From: Bacteroidetes bacterium GWA2_40_15
GTDB lineage: Bacteria > Bacteroidota > Bacteroidia > Bacteroidales > VadinHA17
Reading direction: 5' to 3'
DNA: 46,497 nucleotides
NCBI GenBank assembly: GCA_001768195.1
Contig: MENI01000031.1
Location: 1-46,497 of the forward strand
The stretch's first letter is position 1, and each line of letters opens with the position of its first letter. This document shows positions 26,189 to 35,084 of the stretch, piece after piece. The position numbers were made by a program, and so were the translations under genes. Under the pieces are notes generated by a model. It saw only the letters and a list, made by a program, of their open reading frames with translations. It did no database searches and was not told where the DNA came from.

Positions 26189-28174
26189 TCATTGAATCTT
26201 TTCCAGAATGCCTGTAATTCTGTCTGCCTTTTCCTCAATTGCAGTTGTCTCTTTTTTTAAATCTATAACAAATTTATTTTCTGTATATGAACCACGGACA
26301 ACCTGGAAATCCTGATCTCTTGTATTTTCATCCCCGTCAATACCAAATCCCAGCCTGGCATTTGGGTCAAACTCTTTTTCAGCATCTTTAAGAATCATAT
26401 TATTTAACTTGACTGCATTTAACTTCCAGTCAGCAATAATCTGTATCAAACTGCTAACGGGTATATTTGCAGGGTCAGAACCAAGCTGCATTTCAATCAG
26501 CTCTGAACACCATTCCCAGGTATATTTCTCATAATTATTGTACATGTCATGGAGACTATTATTCATGTCATCCAGAGATTTAATATTGCCGGTTTTTACT
26601 GAATCAATTAAGGCCTCAATTTTGCTGATCGGGGTGAATAGTCCGCAAAAATCAACCCATTTACCGCTTCCTTCTTTACCATGAGTTTTGATCTTCTCTT
26701 TTAGTTCACTTAAAGAGGTGGTATTATTAATCAGGTCAAGGCGTTTTATCACCTCCTGGCCAATAAATATTCTGATGGCCATTTCATAATATTTTCTGGA
26801 GGTCTTCAGTAAAAGGCGGTGAATATTTAAACCTTTGTAATTAATGTAATCCTGTGTTTTTGGTGTCTTTTCAACAAAATCATTCAGGATGTTTATTCCA
26901 TTTAAAATTCTGCTGACAATATATGGATTGAACAGATCGAAATGTATCAAATCCAGCTTATCCGGATCTTTCCTTCTGTCTCTTGAGGCCCATTTCTCAC
27001 TATCCCTGCGTGTTCCAACAGTGAAAATATTCATTGCAGGGGTGATTTCACTTTTCCCCTTTTCCTCAGTTATATAAGAAAAAGGAAGGTCAGACGAGTC
27101 AAAATTTGTATAATGTTTACCCATCACAACAGTGAAAGCTCCTACCCGGCCTGGTAAAAGCAGGTATGCAAAAGAGCCTGTCTTGGATCCACGTTCGAGA
27201 ATACCCTGATGAACAGGTCCCAGCTTATACATATGATTGCTTTGGTTTGTGCCGCTCCCAGCATTGAAAAATGAAAAGAGGCTGGCGATCAGTAGTGTCG
27301 ACTTATGATGAGTAACAGTGTAGGGTCCTGCAAATATGCTGCAACCTTCACCATGAAATGCTTCACTGTTTGCAAAAAACAGAGAGTTCTCGGAAGAATA
27401 TTGCCTGCCCATCTTTACACCTTGTCCGATAAAGGATTTCTCCAGTAATGCACCTCCGTCAATTCTTGATCCTGATAAAACAATGAATTTCTTTGCCATT
27501 ACTCCTTCTCCAATAAAAGATGGAGCTTCTTTACAGCTGCTTATTGTTCCTTCTTCAAGCAGGCACGCTCCGGATATAGTAGTATAAGCTCCAACTGATA
27601 CATTACGGATTATAAGCGAGTCACGGATACTGGAGAATGATTCTATCCTTCCCTGTTTTGACAGCTTTGATTCAGAATAATTCCTGATAATTCCCAGCAG
27701 TTTATCAGTAAAATCCTTGTCATGTCGATAAAGTACAGTTAAATAGGCTATTTGAGAAGTAAGCCTGTCGAAAATTGGCAATCCTCTTCCGCCTCCTTCA
27801 TTTAAAGCCTCAACCTCTGTCCCGTTTCCAAAAGCAGATTCGCCATTCATTTCCAGCGAATCTACATTTGCAATCGATACATTTTCAGCAATTGAGTAGT
27901 TTGTCAGGTTTTTAACCTCTGATATATATACATTATCAGCAATTTCACAATTCCTTATGAAACTGTTATAAATGCCGCACTCATTTGATAAGCCACTATC
28001 TCCCTTAATCATACCGGAAAAAACACCAAGTGAAACTTTCCCCTCAAAGCGTGTATTCCTTATATTCTTAGCCGAAAATCCATCTCTGACAGATAGGTCG
28101 GACCAGTTTTGTGCAAAGCATCCCTGGGAGAGCAGTATACTTATTTCATCCGCTGTCAATAATCTGTAAGCCAT
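26189..28174 (-). CDS. DUF4954 left-handed beta-helix protein
   Basis: A 661-residue cytoplasmic protein of the DUF4954 family, found largely in Bacteroidota and of unknown function. The N-terminal two thirds are rich in short glycine/hydrophobic turns typical of hexapeptide left-handed beta helices (for example GVMAKKFIVLSGSRIDGGAL), as in sugar-nucleotide transferases. The last third is charged and helical. It follows nagB by 18 nt on the same strand, so the two are likely one operon. A role in amino-sugar phosphate or nucleotide-sugar metabolism is inferred from that linkage only; no nucleotidyltransferase signature motif was found. Confidence 0.85.
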   Translation of the reverse strand: MAYRLLTADEISILLSQGCFAQNWSDLSVRDGFSAKNIRNTRFEGKVSLGVFSGMIKGDSGLSNECGIYNSFIRNCEIADNVYISEVKNLTNYSIAENVSIANVDSLEMNGESAFGNGTEVEALNEGGGRGLPIFDRLTSQIAYLTVLYRHDKDFTDKLLGIIRNYSESKLSKQGRIESFSSIRDSLIIRNVSVGAYTTISGACLLEEGTISSCKEAPSFIGEGVMAKKFIVLSGSRIDGGALLEKSFIGQGVKMGRQYSSENSLFFANSEAFHGEGCSIFAGPYTVTHHKSTLLIASLFSFFNAGSGTNQSNHMYKLGPVHQGILERGSKTGSFAYLLLPGRVGAFTVVMGKHYTNFDSSDLPFSYITEEKGKSEITPAMNIFTVGTRRDSEKWASRDRRKDPDKLDLIHFDLFNPYIVSRILNGINILNDFVEKTPKTQDYINYKGLNIHRLLLKTSRKYYEMAIRIFIGQEVIKRLDLINNTTSLSELKEKIKTHGKEGSGKWVDFCGLFTPISKIEALIDSVKTGNIKSLDDMNNSLHDMYNNYEKYTWEWCSELIEMQLGSDPANIPVSSLIQIIADWKLNAVKLNNMILKDAEKEFDPNARLGFGIDGDENTRDQDFQVVRGSYTENKFVIDLKKETTAIEEKADRITGILEKIQ

Positions 28175-28192
28175 ATTTAAGTATAAGATTTT

Positions 28193-28996
28193 TTAAGGAA
28201 GAGTATGTACATTCACCCCTTCGAGATTATTAAAATATTTCACGGTTTCAACCTGTAGCTCCATAGTAGCAGGTTCATCGCATACAAAGATTGTTTTCTT
28301 GTGCATCTGCAGCATAGAGACTGTCCACATGTGGCTGATACCTCCCTCAACGGCTTCTCTGACTGCACGGGCTTTATTGAAACCGGTAATAATAATCAAT
28401 ACTTCTTTTGCATCCATAATAGTGCCCACACCAACAGTTAGGGCTTGAGTTGGAACCTTTCTGATATCCCCTGAGAAAAATCTTGAATTTGCCAGAATTG
28501 TATCATAGCTCAGAGTTTTGATCCTTGTTCTGGAGCTAAGAGAAGATCCGGGTTCATTGAATGCAATATGGCCATCCGGACCAATCCCTCCCAGGAATAA
28601 ATCTATGCCTCCGTACTTTTCAATTTTTTTCTCATAATCAATACATTCTTTTTCAAGATCTCTGGCATTACCATTGAGGATATTAATATTTTCCTTCGGT
28701 ATATCAATATGGTTGAAGAGATTTTCAAACATGAAAAAATGATAACTCTCAGTATGATTTTCCGGAAGACCTACATATTCATCCATATTGAAAGTGATAA
28801 CATTTTTGAATGAAATCTCACCTGCTTTATGTCTGCCGATTAATTCTTTGTATACAGGCAAAGGAGAAGAACCGGTAGGCAGCCCCAGTACAAATGGTTT
28901 TTCCTTTGTGGGATGAGATTTTTTGATTTTGTCAATTACATATGTTGCTGCCCAGTCGCCAACCTCAGCAACTTCATTCTTAATAATAATTCTCAT
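28193..28996 (-). CDS. nagB: Glucosamine-6-phosphate deaminase
   Basis: The 267-residue enzyme converts glucosamine-6-phosphate to fructose-6-phosphate and ammonia. Length equals the E. coli enzyme. The active site is intact: [11 protein letters not shown] (phosphate loop), FNMDEYVGL (catalytic Asp), and [18 protein letters not shown] with the Asp-His-Glu triad. The allosteric region toward the C-terminus is shorter and not confidently readable. It is the first gene of an operon with DUF4954. No nagA deacetylase is in the window, so the substrate must come from glucosamine phosphorylation or from nagA elsewhere. Confidence 0.94.
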   Translation of the reverse strand: MRIIIKNEVAEVGDWAATYVIDKIKKSHPTKEKPFVLGLPTGSSPLPVYKELIGRHKAGEISFKNVITFNMDEYVGLPENHTESYHFFMFENLFNHIDIPKENINILNGNARDLEKECIDYEKKIEKYGGIDLFLGGIGPDGHIAFNEPGSSLSSRTRIKTLSYDTILANSRFFSGDIRKVPTQALTVGVGTIMDAKEVLIIITGFNKARAVREAVEGGISHMWTVSMLQMHKKTIFVCDEPATMELQVETVKYFNNLEGVNVHTLP

Positions 28997-29070
28997 ATAA
29001 GTATATTTTTGAAGTTAATAATTCAATGTCGTTTAGTTAAGGAAATCTTCTGAAAGGCTTGATTTCACTA

Positions 29071-29078
29071 CAAATATA
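29071..29078 (-). promoter_or_regulatory. -7 box of the nagB-DUF4954 operon
   Basis: TATATTTG on the minus strand, exact TAnnTTTG, 74 nt before the nagB ATG. No convincing TTTG -33 box. The leader contains no obvious operator palindrome. Confidence 0.5.
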
Positions 29079-29117
29079 GCTAAAATAGTTCTTTGAAATG
29101 TTTGTAATTTAGGAATA

Positions 29118-29996
29118 GTTGATTATCTTGTATAAGGTATATAAGGGGTAACCCAAGTATTAACAAGGAAGCGGTTTATCGTGAAAAATTAACTAAAAAA
29201 ATAACGTGTGAACTTGATAATGAAGAGTTTAGGAGCCGTTCAAAAAACGGCCGAAAAAAGGTATTTTCACGAGACAGAAAGCTGACATTCAACAACTTAA
29301 TTGTATTAATCAACAACTTTAAGAGTTCCATACAACGAGAACTGGACAGTTTTTTTAAGGCAATTTCCAGAAGCGATTTTAAAATAAGGGAAGTTACCAA
29401 AGGGGCGTTTACTCAAGCCAGGGCCAAGTTAAATCCATGGGCTTTTCAGCGATTAAACGAAGCAGCTGCCGATACTTTTTATGATGATGCGGAGTATTAC
29501 GTTTGGCATGACATGCGCGTTTTGGCAGTAGATGGGACACGGTTGGTTTTACCCAATCATCCCGGCGTTATTGAAGAATTTGGTCAGCAAAAATTTGGGC
29601 CCAACGCAGATAGTCCGCGTTCGCTGGCTATGGGATCAATGCTTTATGATGTATTGAACCAAATCACCATCGATGCCCGGTTGTCGCCCTATGCATCCAG
29701 CGAGCGGGATTTGCTTATGCAACACATGGACAAAGTAAAGCCTGGCGACCTTCTGCTCCTTGATCGGGGCTATCCCTGCTTTTGGTTACTATTTTTATTA
29801 AAAGCGAGGGGCATCCAATTTTGTGTCCGGTTAAAGGAAGACTGGTGGTTACAAGTAAAGGACTTTACTGATAGTGATGAAAAAGAGCGGATTGCAACCT
29901 TTACTTTACCAAAGAAAGATCTAAAAAAGCTGGCAGATTTTCCACACATGCCGGATACGACCATAATTTGCCGGTTGATTAAGATTGAACTTCCAG
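29118..29996 (+). pseudogene. IS4-family transposase, truncated
   Basis: An open frame without an ATG runs from about 29118. N-terminal FTQARAKLNPWAFQRLN and VWHDMRVLAVDGTR (first catalytic Asp) are typical of IS4, and LLLDRGYPCFW gives the second Asp. The frame then breaks off after IICRLIKIELP near 29996, before the Y-x2-R-x3-E-x6-K signature that supplies the third catalytic Glu. A stop at 30005-30007 comes from the abutting element. The first in-frame ATG is at 29513, far inside the protein. Lacking both the start region and the Glu motif, it cannot transpose itself. Confidence 0.85.
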
Positions 29997-30660
29997 TCAA
30001 ATCTTGACCTGGACCAGGTAATGATGCAACGATCCTCATTCAGGGTGGTTTCATAAAAAGCAAGTTTTTCGTTTATCCATTTGAACTTCGAGAGGTCAAA
30101 ATAATCTTCCTGCCGCAGTTTACTCATTGAACCCATTTTTAACCCAACGATAAACTCACCCCGGTCAGCACGAATATGATCAAGGTTCTCAACGGAAAAC
30201 AATCCCCGGTCGGCAATAAAAATAAACCTGCGGATTGAAAATTTCCCGCGCATCTTTTCAACTATGCCCTGAAGGGTTTTCCCTTCAAACGTGTTTCCGG
30301 GGTGTACCTCAAAACACAATGGGATACCATCTGTATCGGTAAGCAACCCTAGTACAACCTGGGTACAATCGGTACGCATTTCCTTGCTGTTTTTATCCCC
30401 ATTGTCTCCAGCATCCTCGCTAAAACAAGCAGTGGTCCAAGGATATACGTATCAGATATATCTATTTCCTTTGAAAGATTTAAAATGTTAACTGTCTCAA
30501 GATGCTTACTTATTGCTTCGGATAGTTGCTCCAGCTTATTATCTTCTACTCTGCCCAATGACATCAGTGTCCGTTGTTTTACCTTGCCATCTTCCCTATA
30601 GGCCTCTACCAGATGGTAATAGGCATAACCCCGTTGATTCTTTGTTATCTTTATATACAT
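29997..30660 (-). pseudogene. IS1634-family transposase, deleted and truncated
   Basis: The N-terminus (MYIKITKNQRGYAYYHL ... LMSLGRVED) is an IS1634 hallmark and runs in frame to ARMLETMGIKT. Near 30370 the frame jumps to TDCTQVVLGLLTD, which belongs well downstream in intact copies, so an internal segment of roughly 150 or more residues is deleted with a frame change. The catalytic-core stretch FIFIADRGLFS remains. The C-terminus is cut off after RCIITWSRS at the join with the IS4 remnant. Confidence 0.85.
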
Positions 30661-30745
30661 AGTCGTGTCTTAACGACATAAATATAATACTTGCTCAATA
30701 AGATAGCAAACTATAACAAAATATTGTTCACTACATTTCTGAAAA

Positions 30746-32194
30746 TTGGAAGTAAGAATTACGATTTTATGCGGGTTTCAGAAGCACTGGTCCCATTTAA
30801 CTGTCAAACTCGGGATCCATACACCCAATATTGATCGTCTTGCTGCTTCATCCATGGTATTCACCAATGCTCATACACCAGCCCCTGCAAGTGCCCCGAC
30901 CAGGGCAGCAATACTTACAGGAGTACACCATACCCGTTCAGGAGCTGAAAATGTTCACTGGGGCGACGGACCAAAATGGAGAGAATTTAAAGCATTAAAA
31001 GATGTAGAGACTCTGGAGCAATTCTTTAAAAACAGAGGTTATAAAACGCTGGGAGCAGGCAAGATCTATCATAGCCAGGCGCCGCCATGGACGCCTACCA
31101 GCCAGGCAGAACCTGACAACTGGGACTTCTATTTTCCAAGTAAATATATCTCGCACCCACACCAGATACGTGCTCCGAAAGAGGTCATCTATCCTTTTAA
31201 TGTAGACAATGAAGGCCGGCCAGGAGGGGGCGACGGATGGTGGACATGGGGCCCGATACCGGAGCCCGATGAAAAAATGGCAGACTATCACGTTGTTGAC
31301 TGGGCCAGATATCAACTTACACAAAAGCACGAAAAACCTTTCTTCCTTGCTGTAGGAGTATGGAAACCACATGATCCATGGGAAGTACCGCAGAAATATT
31401 TCGATTTGTATCCACTCGAAGATATTGTGTTACCGGAATGTAAAAAAGATGATCTGGAGGATACCTTTGATCATGGACGACGCTGGATTCAGAAATGGGT
31501 GGTTGATAATGGTCAGTGGGAAAAAGTGATTCAGTCGTATGCCGCTTCCATAAGCTTTGCCGATGCTATGGTGGGACGGTTGCTGGATGGCTTCGAGGAT
31601 TCTCAGTATGCAAACAATACAATTGTCATTTTATGGTCCGACCATGGAATGCATATGGGAGAAAAAGAGAATATTGAGAAATTTACACTTTGGGAAAGAT
31701 CGACCCGTGTACCATTAATAATCTCAGCTCCGGGCTTAACCAGGGCCGGTTCAAAATGTGATCAGACGGTCAGTCTTATGGATATTTATCCAACCCTGGC
31801 CGATCTGGCCGGATTTAACCGGCCCTCCCATCTCGATGGACATAGTCTGGTGCCACTAATAAAAAATCCTGATACTGAGACTTCACCTGTGATCACCAGT
31901 TACCGGTTTTCATGGACAAAACAACCGGTCACAGGACACGCAGTAAGAAGTATGCGTTACCGTTATATATATTATCCGGAAATCAACCTTGAAGAATTAT
32001 ACGATCACGAAACCGATCCTCATGAGTGGAATAATTGTGCATACAAGAAAAAAAGCAAATCTGTTATTGATGAACACCGGACTTATCTTTTAAAAATGTT
32101 ACCTCAGCTGACATGGAAAAACAGTGATCCGGAAGGATATACAATTGACAGAGATGGCAATGTTCATAAGTTGGATTATGAGCCGGCTCTATAA
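30746..32194 (+). CDS. Serine-type sulfatase, 5'-truncated
   Basis: The open frame (up to 482 residues) encodes a formylglycine-type sulfatase. The maturation motif is S-A-P-T-R in PASAPTRAAILTG, the Ser form that requires an anaerobic radical SAM maturase. Later parts are intact: GKIYH, KPHDPW, LWSDHGMHMGE and the C-terminal YRYIYYPE. The first strand with the metal-binding Asp-Asp (VDDL-type) and any signal peptide are missing; homology starts only at about residue 16 (SHLTVKLGIHTPNIDRLA). The only start is a TTG at 30746 just after insertion-sequence debris. It is probably a non-functional remnant; it resembles iduronate-2-sulfatase-type enzymes. Confidence 0.8.
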   Translation: MEVRITILCGFQKHWSHLTVKLGIHTPNIDRLAASSMVFTNAHTPAPASAPTRAAILTGVHHTRSGAENVHWGDGPKWREFKALKDVETLEQFFKNRGYKTLGAGKIYHSQAPPWTPTSQAEPDNWDFYFPSKYISHPHQIRAPKEVIYPFNVDNEGRPGGGDGWWTWGPIPEPDEKMADYHVVDWARYQLTQKHEKPFFLAVGVWKPHDPWEVPQKYFDLYPLEDIVLPECKKDDLEDTFDHGRRWIQKWVVDNGQWEKVIQSYAASISFADAMVGRLLDGFEDSQYANNTIVILWSDHGMHMGEKENIEKFTLWERSTRVPLIISAPGLTRAGSKCDQTVSLMDIYPTLADLAGFNRPSHLDGHSLVPLIKNPDTETSPVITSYRFSWTKQPVTGHAVRSMRYRYIYYPEINLEELYDHETDPHEWNNCAYKKKSKSVIDEHRTYLLKMLPQLTWKNSDPEGYTIDRDGNVHKLDYEPAL

Positions 32195-32256
32195 TACTTG
32201 TTGTGATAGTGTTGTTACTATAATAAAATCCAAAAAAGTCCAGGTTGATTATTGTT

Positions 32257-32607
32257 TCACTCAAACTCCTTTGGAACACCGCAGATCATCCTGAATACTT
32301 TGTCTGATGAATTGTTCCTGTATTGGTGTTTCTCGTTTGGATTTACCAGAGCGAAATCGCCTGCTTTTACTATTTGCTCTTCGCCTGCCTCATTCACTAA
32401 AATCCCCTGGCCTTCTATAATGAAATTCATATGTTCATACGGATGGCTATGGTAAGGTGTATTTCCGCCCGGCTCCACAGTGAATACCCTGTAAGAATAA
32501 ACCGGAGCACCATCCTTGCTTCCCAGAGGCAGTTGCTTCCAGGCGCCATTTGCTCCCTCCATCTGAACTTTCTCCTTCTTAACCTGATCGATAGAAATGA
32601 TTTTCAT
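32257..32607 (-). CDS. Cupin-domain protein
   Basis: A 116-residue single-domain cupin. Motif 1 is GGNTPYHSHPYEHMNFIIEG with two His and a Glu, motif 2 is GDFALVNPNEKHQYRN with the last His, so a metal site is likely. Such small cupins bind sugars or aromatic compounds or act as isomerases or dioxygenases; no specific activity can be stated. The ATG at 32607 follows an exact TATTTTTG -7 box by 20 nt; a longer frame upstream reads a non-conserved hydrophobic run. It is convergent with the sulfatase. Confidence 0.85.
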   Translation of the reverse strand: MKIISIDQVKKEKVQMEGANGAWKQLPLGSKDGAPVYSYRVFTVEPGGNTPYHSHPYEHMNFIIEGQGILVNEAGEEQIVKAGDFALVNPNEKHQYRNNSSDKVFRMICGVPKEFE

Positions 32608-32627
32608 ATTTATAATTTTTAATGTAA

Positions 32628-32635
32628 CAAAAATA
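32628..32635 (-). promoter_or_regulatory. -7 box of the cupin gene
   Basis: TATTTTTG on the minus strand, exact TAnnTTTG, 20 nt from the ATG. A TTTC at 32655-32658 (19 bp away) is a near-match to the -33 TTTG. Confidence 0.5.
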
Positions 32636-32839
32636 CAAAGATTTACGGAGACCGGAAACAGAAAGAGCGGGAGCGAACACGATCGCTCTTTTTTAGTGAT
32701 CATTATCACAGACAGTTGTACATCAATGAATTGTATAGATATTTAAATCTCTTGCAGACTGAATTGATGCTGTTGTTCAATATTTCTTTAATTTAGAATG
32801 ATAATTCCATCAGCTTAATTTCTTTTTATATCCGGTAAT

Positions 32840-34279
32840 ATGGAAGACGACAGACCGACTATTAAGGGAACCTATTTTTATATTGCGATTGCAGGCATAT
32901 TCATGCTGATTATTTGCCATTCATGGCTTTCAGACGGGATGTTCATGGATGGAACAATTTATGCAATACTTTCCAGAAACATGGCCAATGGTCTGGGAAC
33001 ATTCTGGCAACCTCATATGACAGACACATTTTTCCCTGCATTCTTTGAACACCCTCCCCTGGCCTTTGGGATTGAATCAATATTCTTCAGGATATTAGGT
33101 GACAGCCGGTTCGTCGAACGGTTTTATTCTCTCCTTACAATCGTTATAACCGGGATGATCATTGTTTCCATCTGGAAGCTGATTGTGAAAAAATCTTCAG
33201 GCGGGTGGCTGCCGTTATTGTTCTGGATCACGATGCCGACAGTTACCTGGACTTCTGTAAATCATATGCTGGAGAATACTCTGACAATATTTATATGTCT
33301 CTCGGTTCTGTTCCACCTTAAAAGTCAGCTTTCCAACAGGATATTATACCTTTGCCTTGCCGGATCAATGCTTTCCCTCGGTTTCCTGACAAAGGGTTTC
33401 GTTGCCTTCACCCCGCTGGCATTTCCTTTTTTCCTGTGGTTATTTAAAGGAAAGAACAGATTCTTATACATGGTTTCAGACACTTTGATTATTTTAATAT
33501 CAGCTGTTCTTCCATTGATCCTGCTTTTTCTTTTTACCGGGGCCGGCGAGTTCTTACCGAAATACATTGAAATGGCCTTTAATAAGATTTCAAAAGGGGT
33601 AACCGCCGATTCGCGTTTTTATATTGTTTACAGGCTTGTAATGGAATTACTTCCGGCAGTTGGAATAATCCTGGTAATCCTGTTTTACCGTTGGATAAAG
33701 AAACTCCCTTTTAATGAAATAAGATCCGGGCTTCGTCATGCTTCGGTTTATTCCTCACTTGGCCTGGCAGGGATTCTGCCAATACTGACCACGATGGACC
33801 AGAGCACTTATTTTCTTCTTCTTAGCCTGCCTTTTTTTGCAATCTCACTTGCTCTGATTGTTAATCCTTCAGTGGAGATACTGCTTGAAAGGATAGATCA
33901 TAATTCAACCGGGTACAGACTCTTTAAGTTTTTTGGGGTGGCAGCGCTGTCTGCCGGCATCATCCTTTCCGTTTATTTTTCAAAAGACTTTAACAGGGAT
34001 GAAAACATGCTGACGGATATGAGAGTTATCCTTGTTCATCTTAAAGAAAACAGCACCATAAACATTCTGCCTGAAATGTATAATGACTGGAGCCTTCATA
34101 CGTACTATGCAAGATATAAAAACATAAGCCTGGATCCGGATCTTAACAACAGTCATGAATTTTTGCTTATAAGAACCTCTTTAAATTCTGATACAATAAA
34201 TAACAGATTTGAAAGAATAGATCTGAAAACAACAGAATATGAATTATTCAGAAGAAAGATCAATGATACCCCTGAATGA
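32840..34279 (+). CDS. GT39/ArnT-like GT-C glycosyltransferase
   Basis: A 479-residue inner-membrane protein with about ten hydrophobic helices. The first periplasmic loop carries the acidic motif DGTIYAILSRNMANGLGTFW followed by FFEHPPLAF, as in dolichyl- or polyprenyl-phosphate-dependent transferases of the GT39/ArnT/PMT type. These enzymes move a sugar from a polyprenyl-phosphate carrier to lipid A or protein on the outer face of the inner membrane. It is convergent with a deacetylase and a GT2 transferase 22 bp away that could make and trim its donor. The ATG at 32840 begins a short cytoplasmic N-terminus. Confidence 0.85.
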   Translation: MEDDRPTIKGTYFYIAIAGIFMLIICHSWLSDGMFMDGTIYAILSRNMANGLGTFWQPHMTDTFFPAFFEHPPLAFGIESIFFRILGDSRFVERFYSLLTIVITGMIIVSIWKLIVKKSSGGWLPLLFWITMPTVTWTSVNHMLENTLTIFICLSVLFHLKSQLSNRILYLCLAGSMLSLGFLTKGFVAFTPLAFPFFLWLFKGKNRFLYMVSDTLIILISAVLPLILLFLFTGAGEFLPKYIEMAFNKISKGVTADSRFYIVYRLVMELLPAVGIILVILFYRWIKKLPFNEIRSGLRHASVYSSLGLAGILPILTTMDQSTYFLLLSLPFFAISLALIVNPSVEILLERIDHNSTGYRLFKFFGVAALSAGIILSVYFSKDFNRDENMLTDMRVILVHLKENSTINILPEMYNDWSLHTYYARYKNISLDPDLNNSHEFLLIRTSLNSDTINNRFERIDLKTTEYELFRRKINDTPE

Positions 34280-34301
34280 TTGATTTTTCCGGATCTGCAG
34301 T

Positions 34302-35084
34302 TTATGGAGATACTGTTATACCAAGGAAGCCGGATATTGTTGAAAATTCGCCTGTCTTCCTTAATTCTGCAATCAATATTTCAAATCGTTCTGAGAAAGC
34401 GTTCCCTGAAGGGTTTTTTATATAATACGGTATCTTAAAGTGATCAAGGTCAGCAAATTCCCATGGATGAAAATACAGGTGAAGGTAGGAATCCTTCCTT
34501 ATCGCCATTTTACACATATAAATATATAATGGCAAAGGAATGTTCTTAAAGCTTAACCAGAAAAGAGGGAAACGGATTACCGGGCTCACTGAAAGAGGAA
34601 TTTCGATCAGCCTGCTTTTTGAATCATGATAGAGTTTCCTTCGGGAGAAAAGATTGTTGTATCTGCCTGGGATAAAGGTAGGATTGATCGATGAATCATA
34701 CCTGTATCCTGCTGCTTTGATAATTGATTTATCAATTTTACGGAACCGGGGCATCCTGAAACCATACACCTCTTTTCCTGTTATTTTCTCAAGTTCTGAT
34801 TTTGAACCGGAAAGATCAGTTTCCGTAAAGCCTGAATGGCTTTTTGAATGGGACGCAATCTCATGATTTTCTGAAAGGCTTATTATCAGCTTCTTATTTT
34901 TATTTGCATAAAATGCAGTCGTAAAAAATGTTGCCGGTATGTTATATTTTAACAGCAGTCCGCTTAGTCTTTGCAAACCATTATCTGTAACTTTTATCTG
35001 ATCCTCTTCAGAGATGGGGCAGCCAAATTCAAGAGGCAGGTCAAATTCCTCCAGATCAAAAGTTAAAAGTATGTTTCTCTCCAA
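34302..35084 (-). CDS. NodB-fold polysaccharide deacetylase
   Basis: A 260-residue deacetylase without signal peptide. Metal-site motifs are LLTFDLEEFD (motif 1), HEIASHSKSH (motif 2) and FRMPRFRK (motif 3); YFHPWEF near the C-terminus is typical of the DUF3473-type/extracellular-polysaccharide-linked subgroup. It removes an N-acyl group from a sugar. Its start at 35084 overlaps the end of the GT2 gene by 29 bp, so the two are translationally coupled. A role like ArnD, trimming a polyprenyl-phosphate-linked amino sugar, is inferred from neighbours. Confidence 0.87.
   Translation of the reverse strand: MERNILLTFDLEEFDLPLEFGCPISEEDQIKVTDNGLQRLSGLLLKYNIPATFFTTAFYANKNKKLIISLSENHEIASHSKSHSGFTETDLSGSKSELEKITGKEVYGFRMPRFRKIDKSIIKAAGYRYDSSINPTFIPGRYNNLFSRRKLYHDSKSRLIEIPLSVSPVIRFPLFWLSFKNIPLPLYIYMCKMAIRKDSYLHLYFHPWEFADLDHFKIPYYIKNPSGNAFSERFEILIAELRKTGEFSTISGFLGITVSP

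Larger units (their letters stand above)
29110..30690. mobile_element. Two truncated insertion sequences joined tail to tail
   Basis: A 5'-and-3'-degraded IS4-type copy on the plus strand meets a 3'-truncated, internally deleted IS1634-type copy on the minus strand near 29996. No terminal inverted repeats or target duplication could be identified, so borders are approximate. Both are inactive. Their arrival probably cost the neighbouring sulfatase its first segment. Confidence 0.75.

Noticed and set aside
29997-30379. A separate small gene on the minus strand with an ATG near 30379
   Set aside because: It is the displaced middle part of the deleted IS1634 transposase, running into IS4 antisense sequence at its end.
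30746-32194. Sulfatase as a normal full-length gene
   Set aside because: The metal-binding Asp-Asp strand and signal peptide are missing and the start is a TTG beside insertion-sequence remnants.
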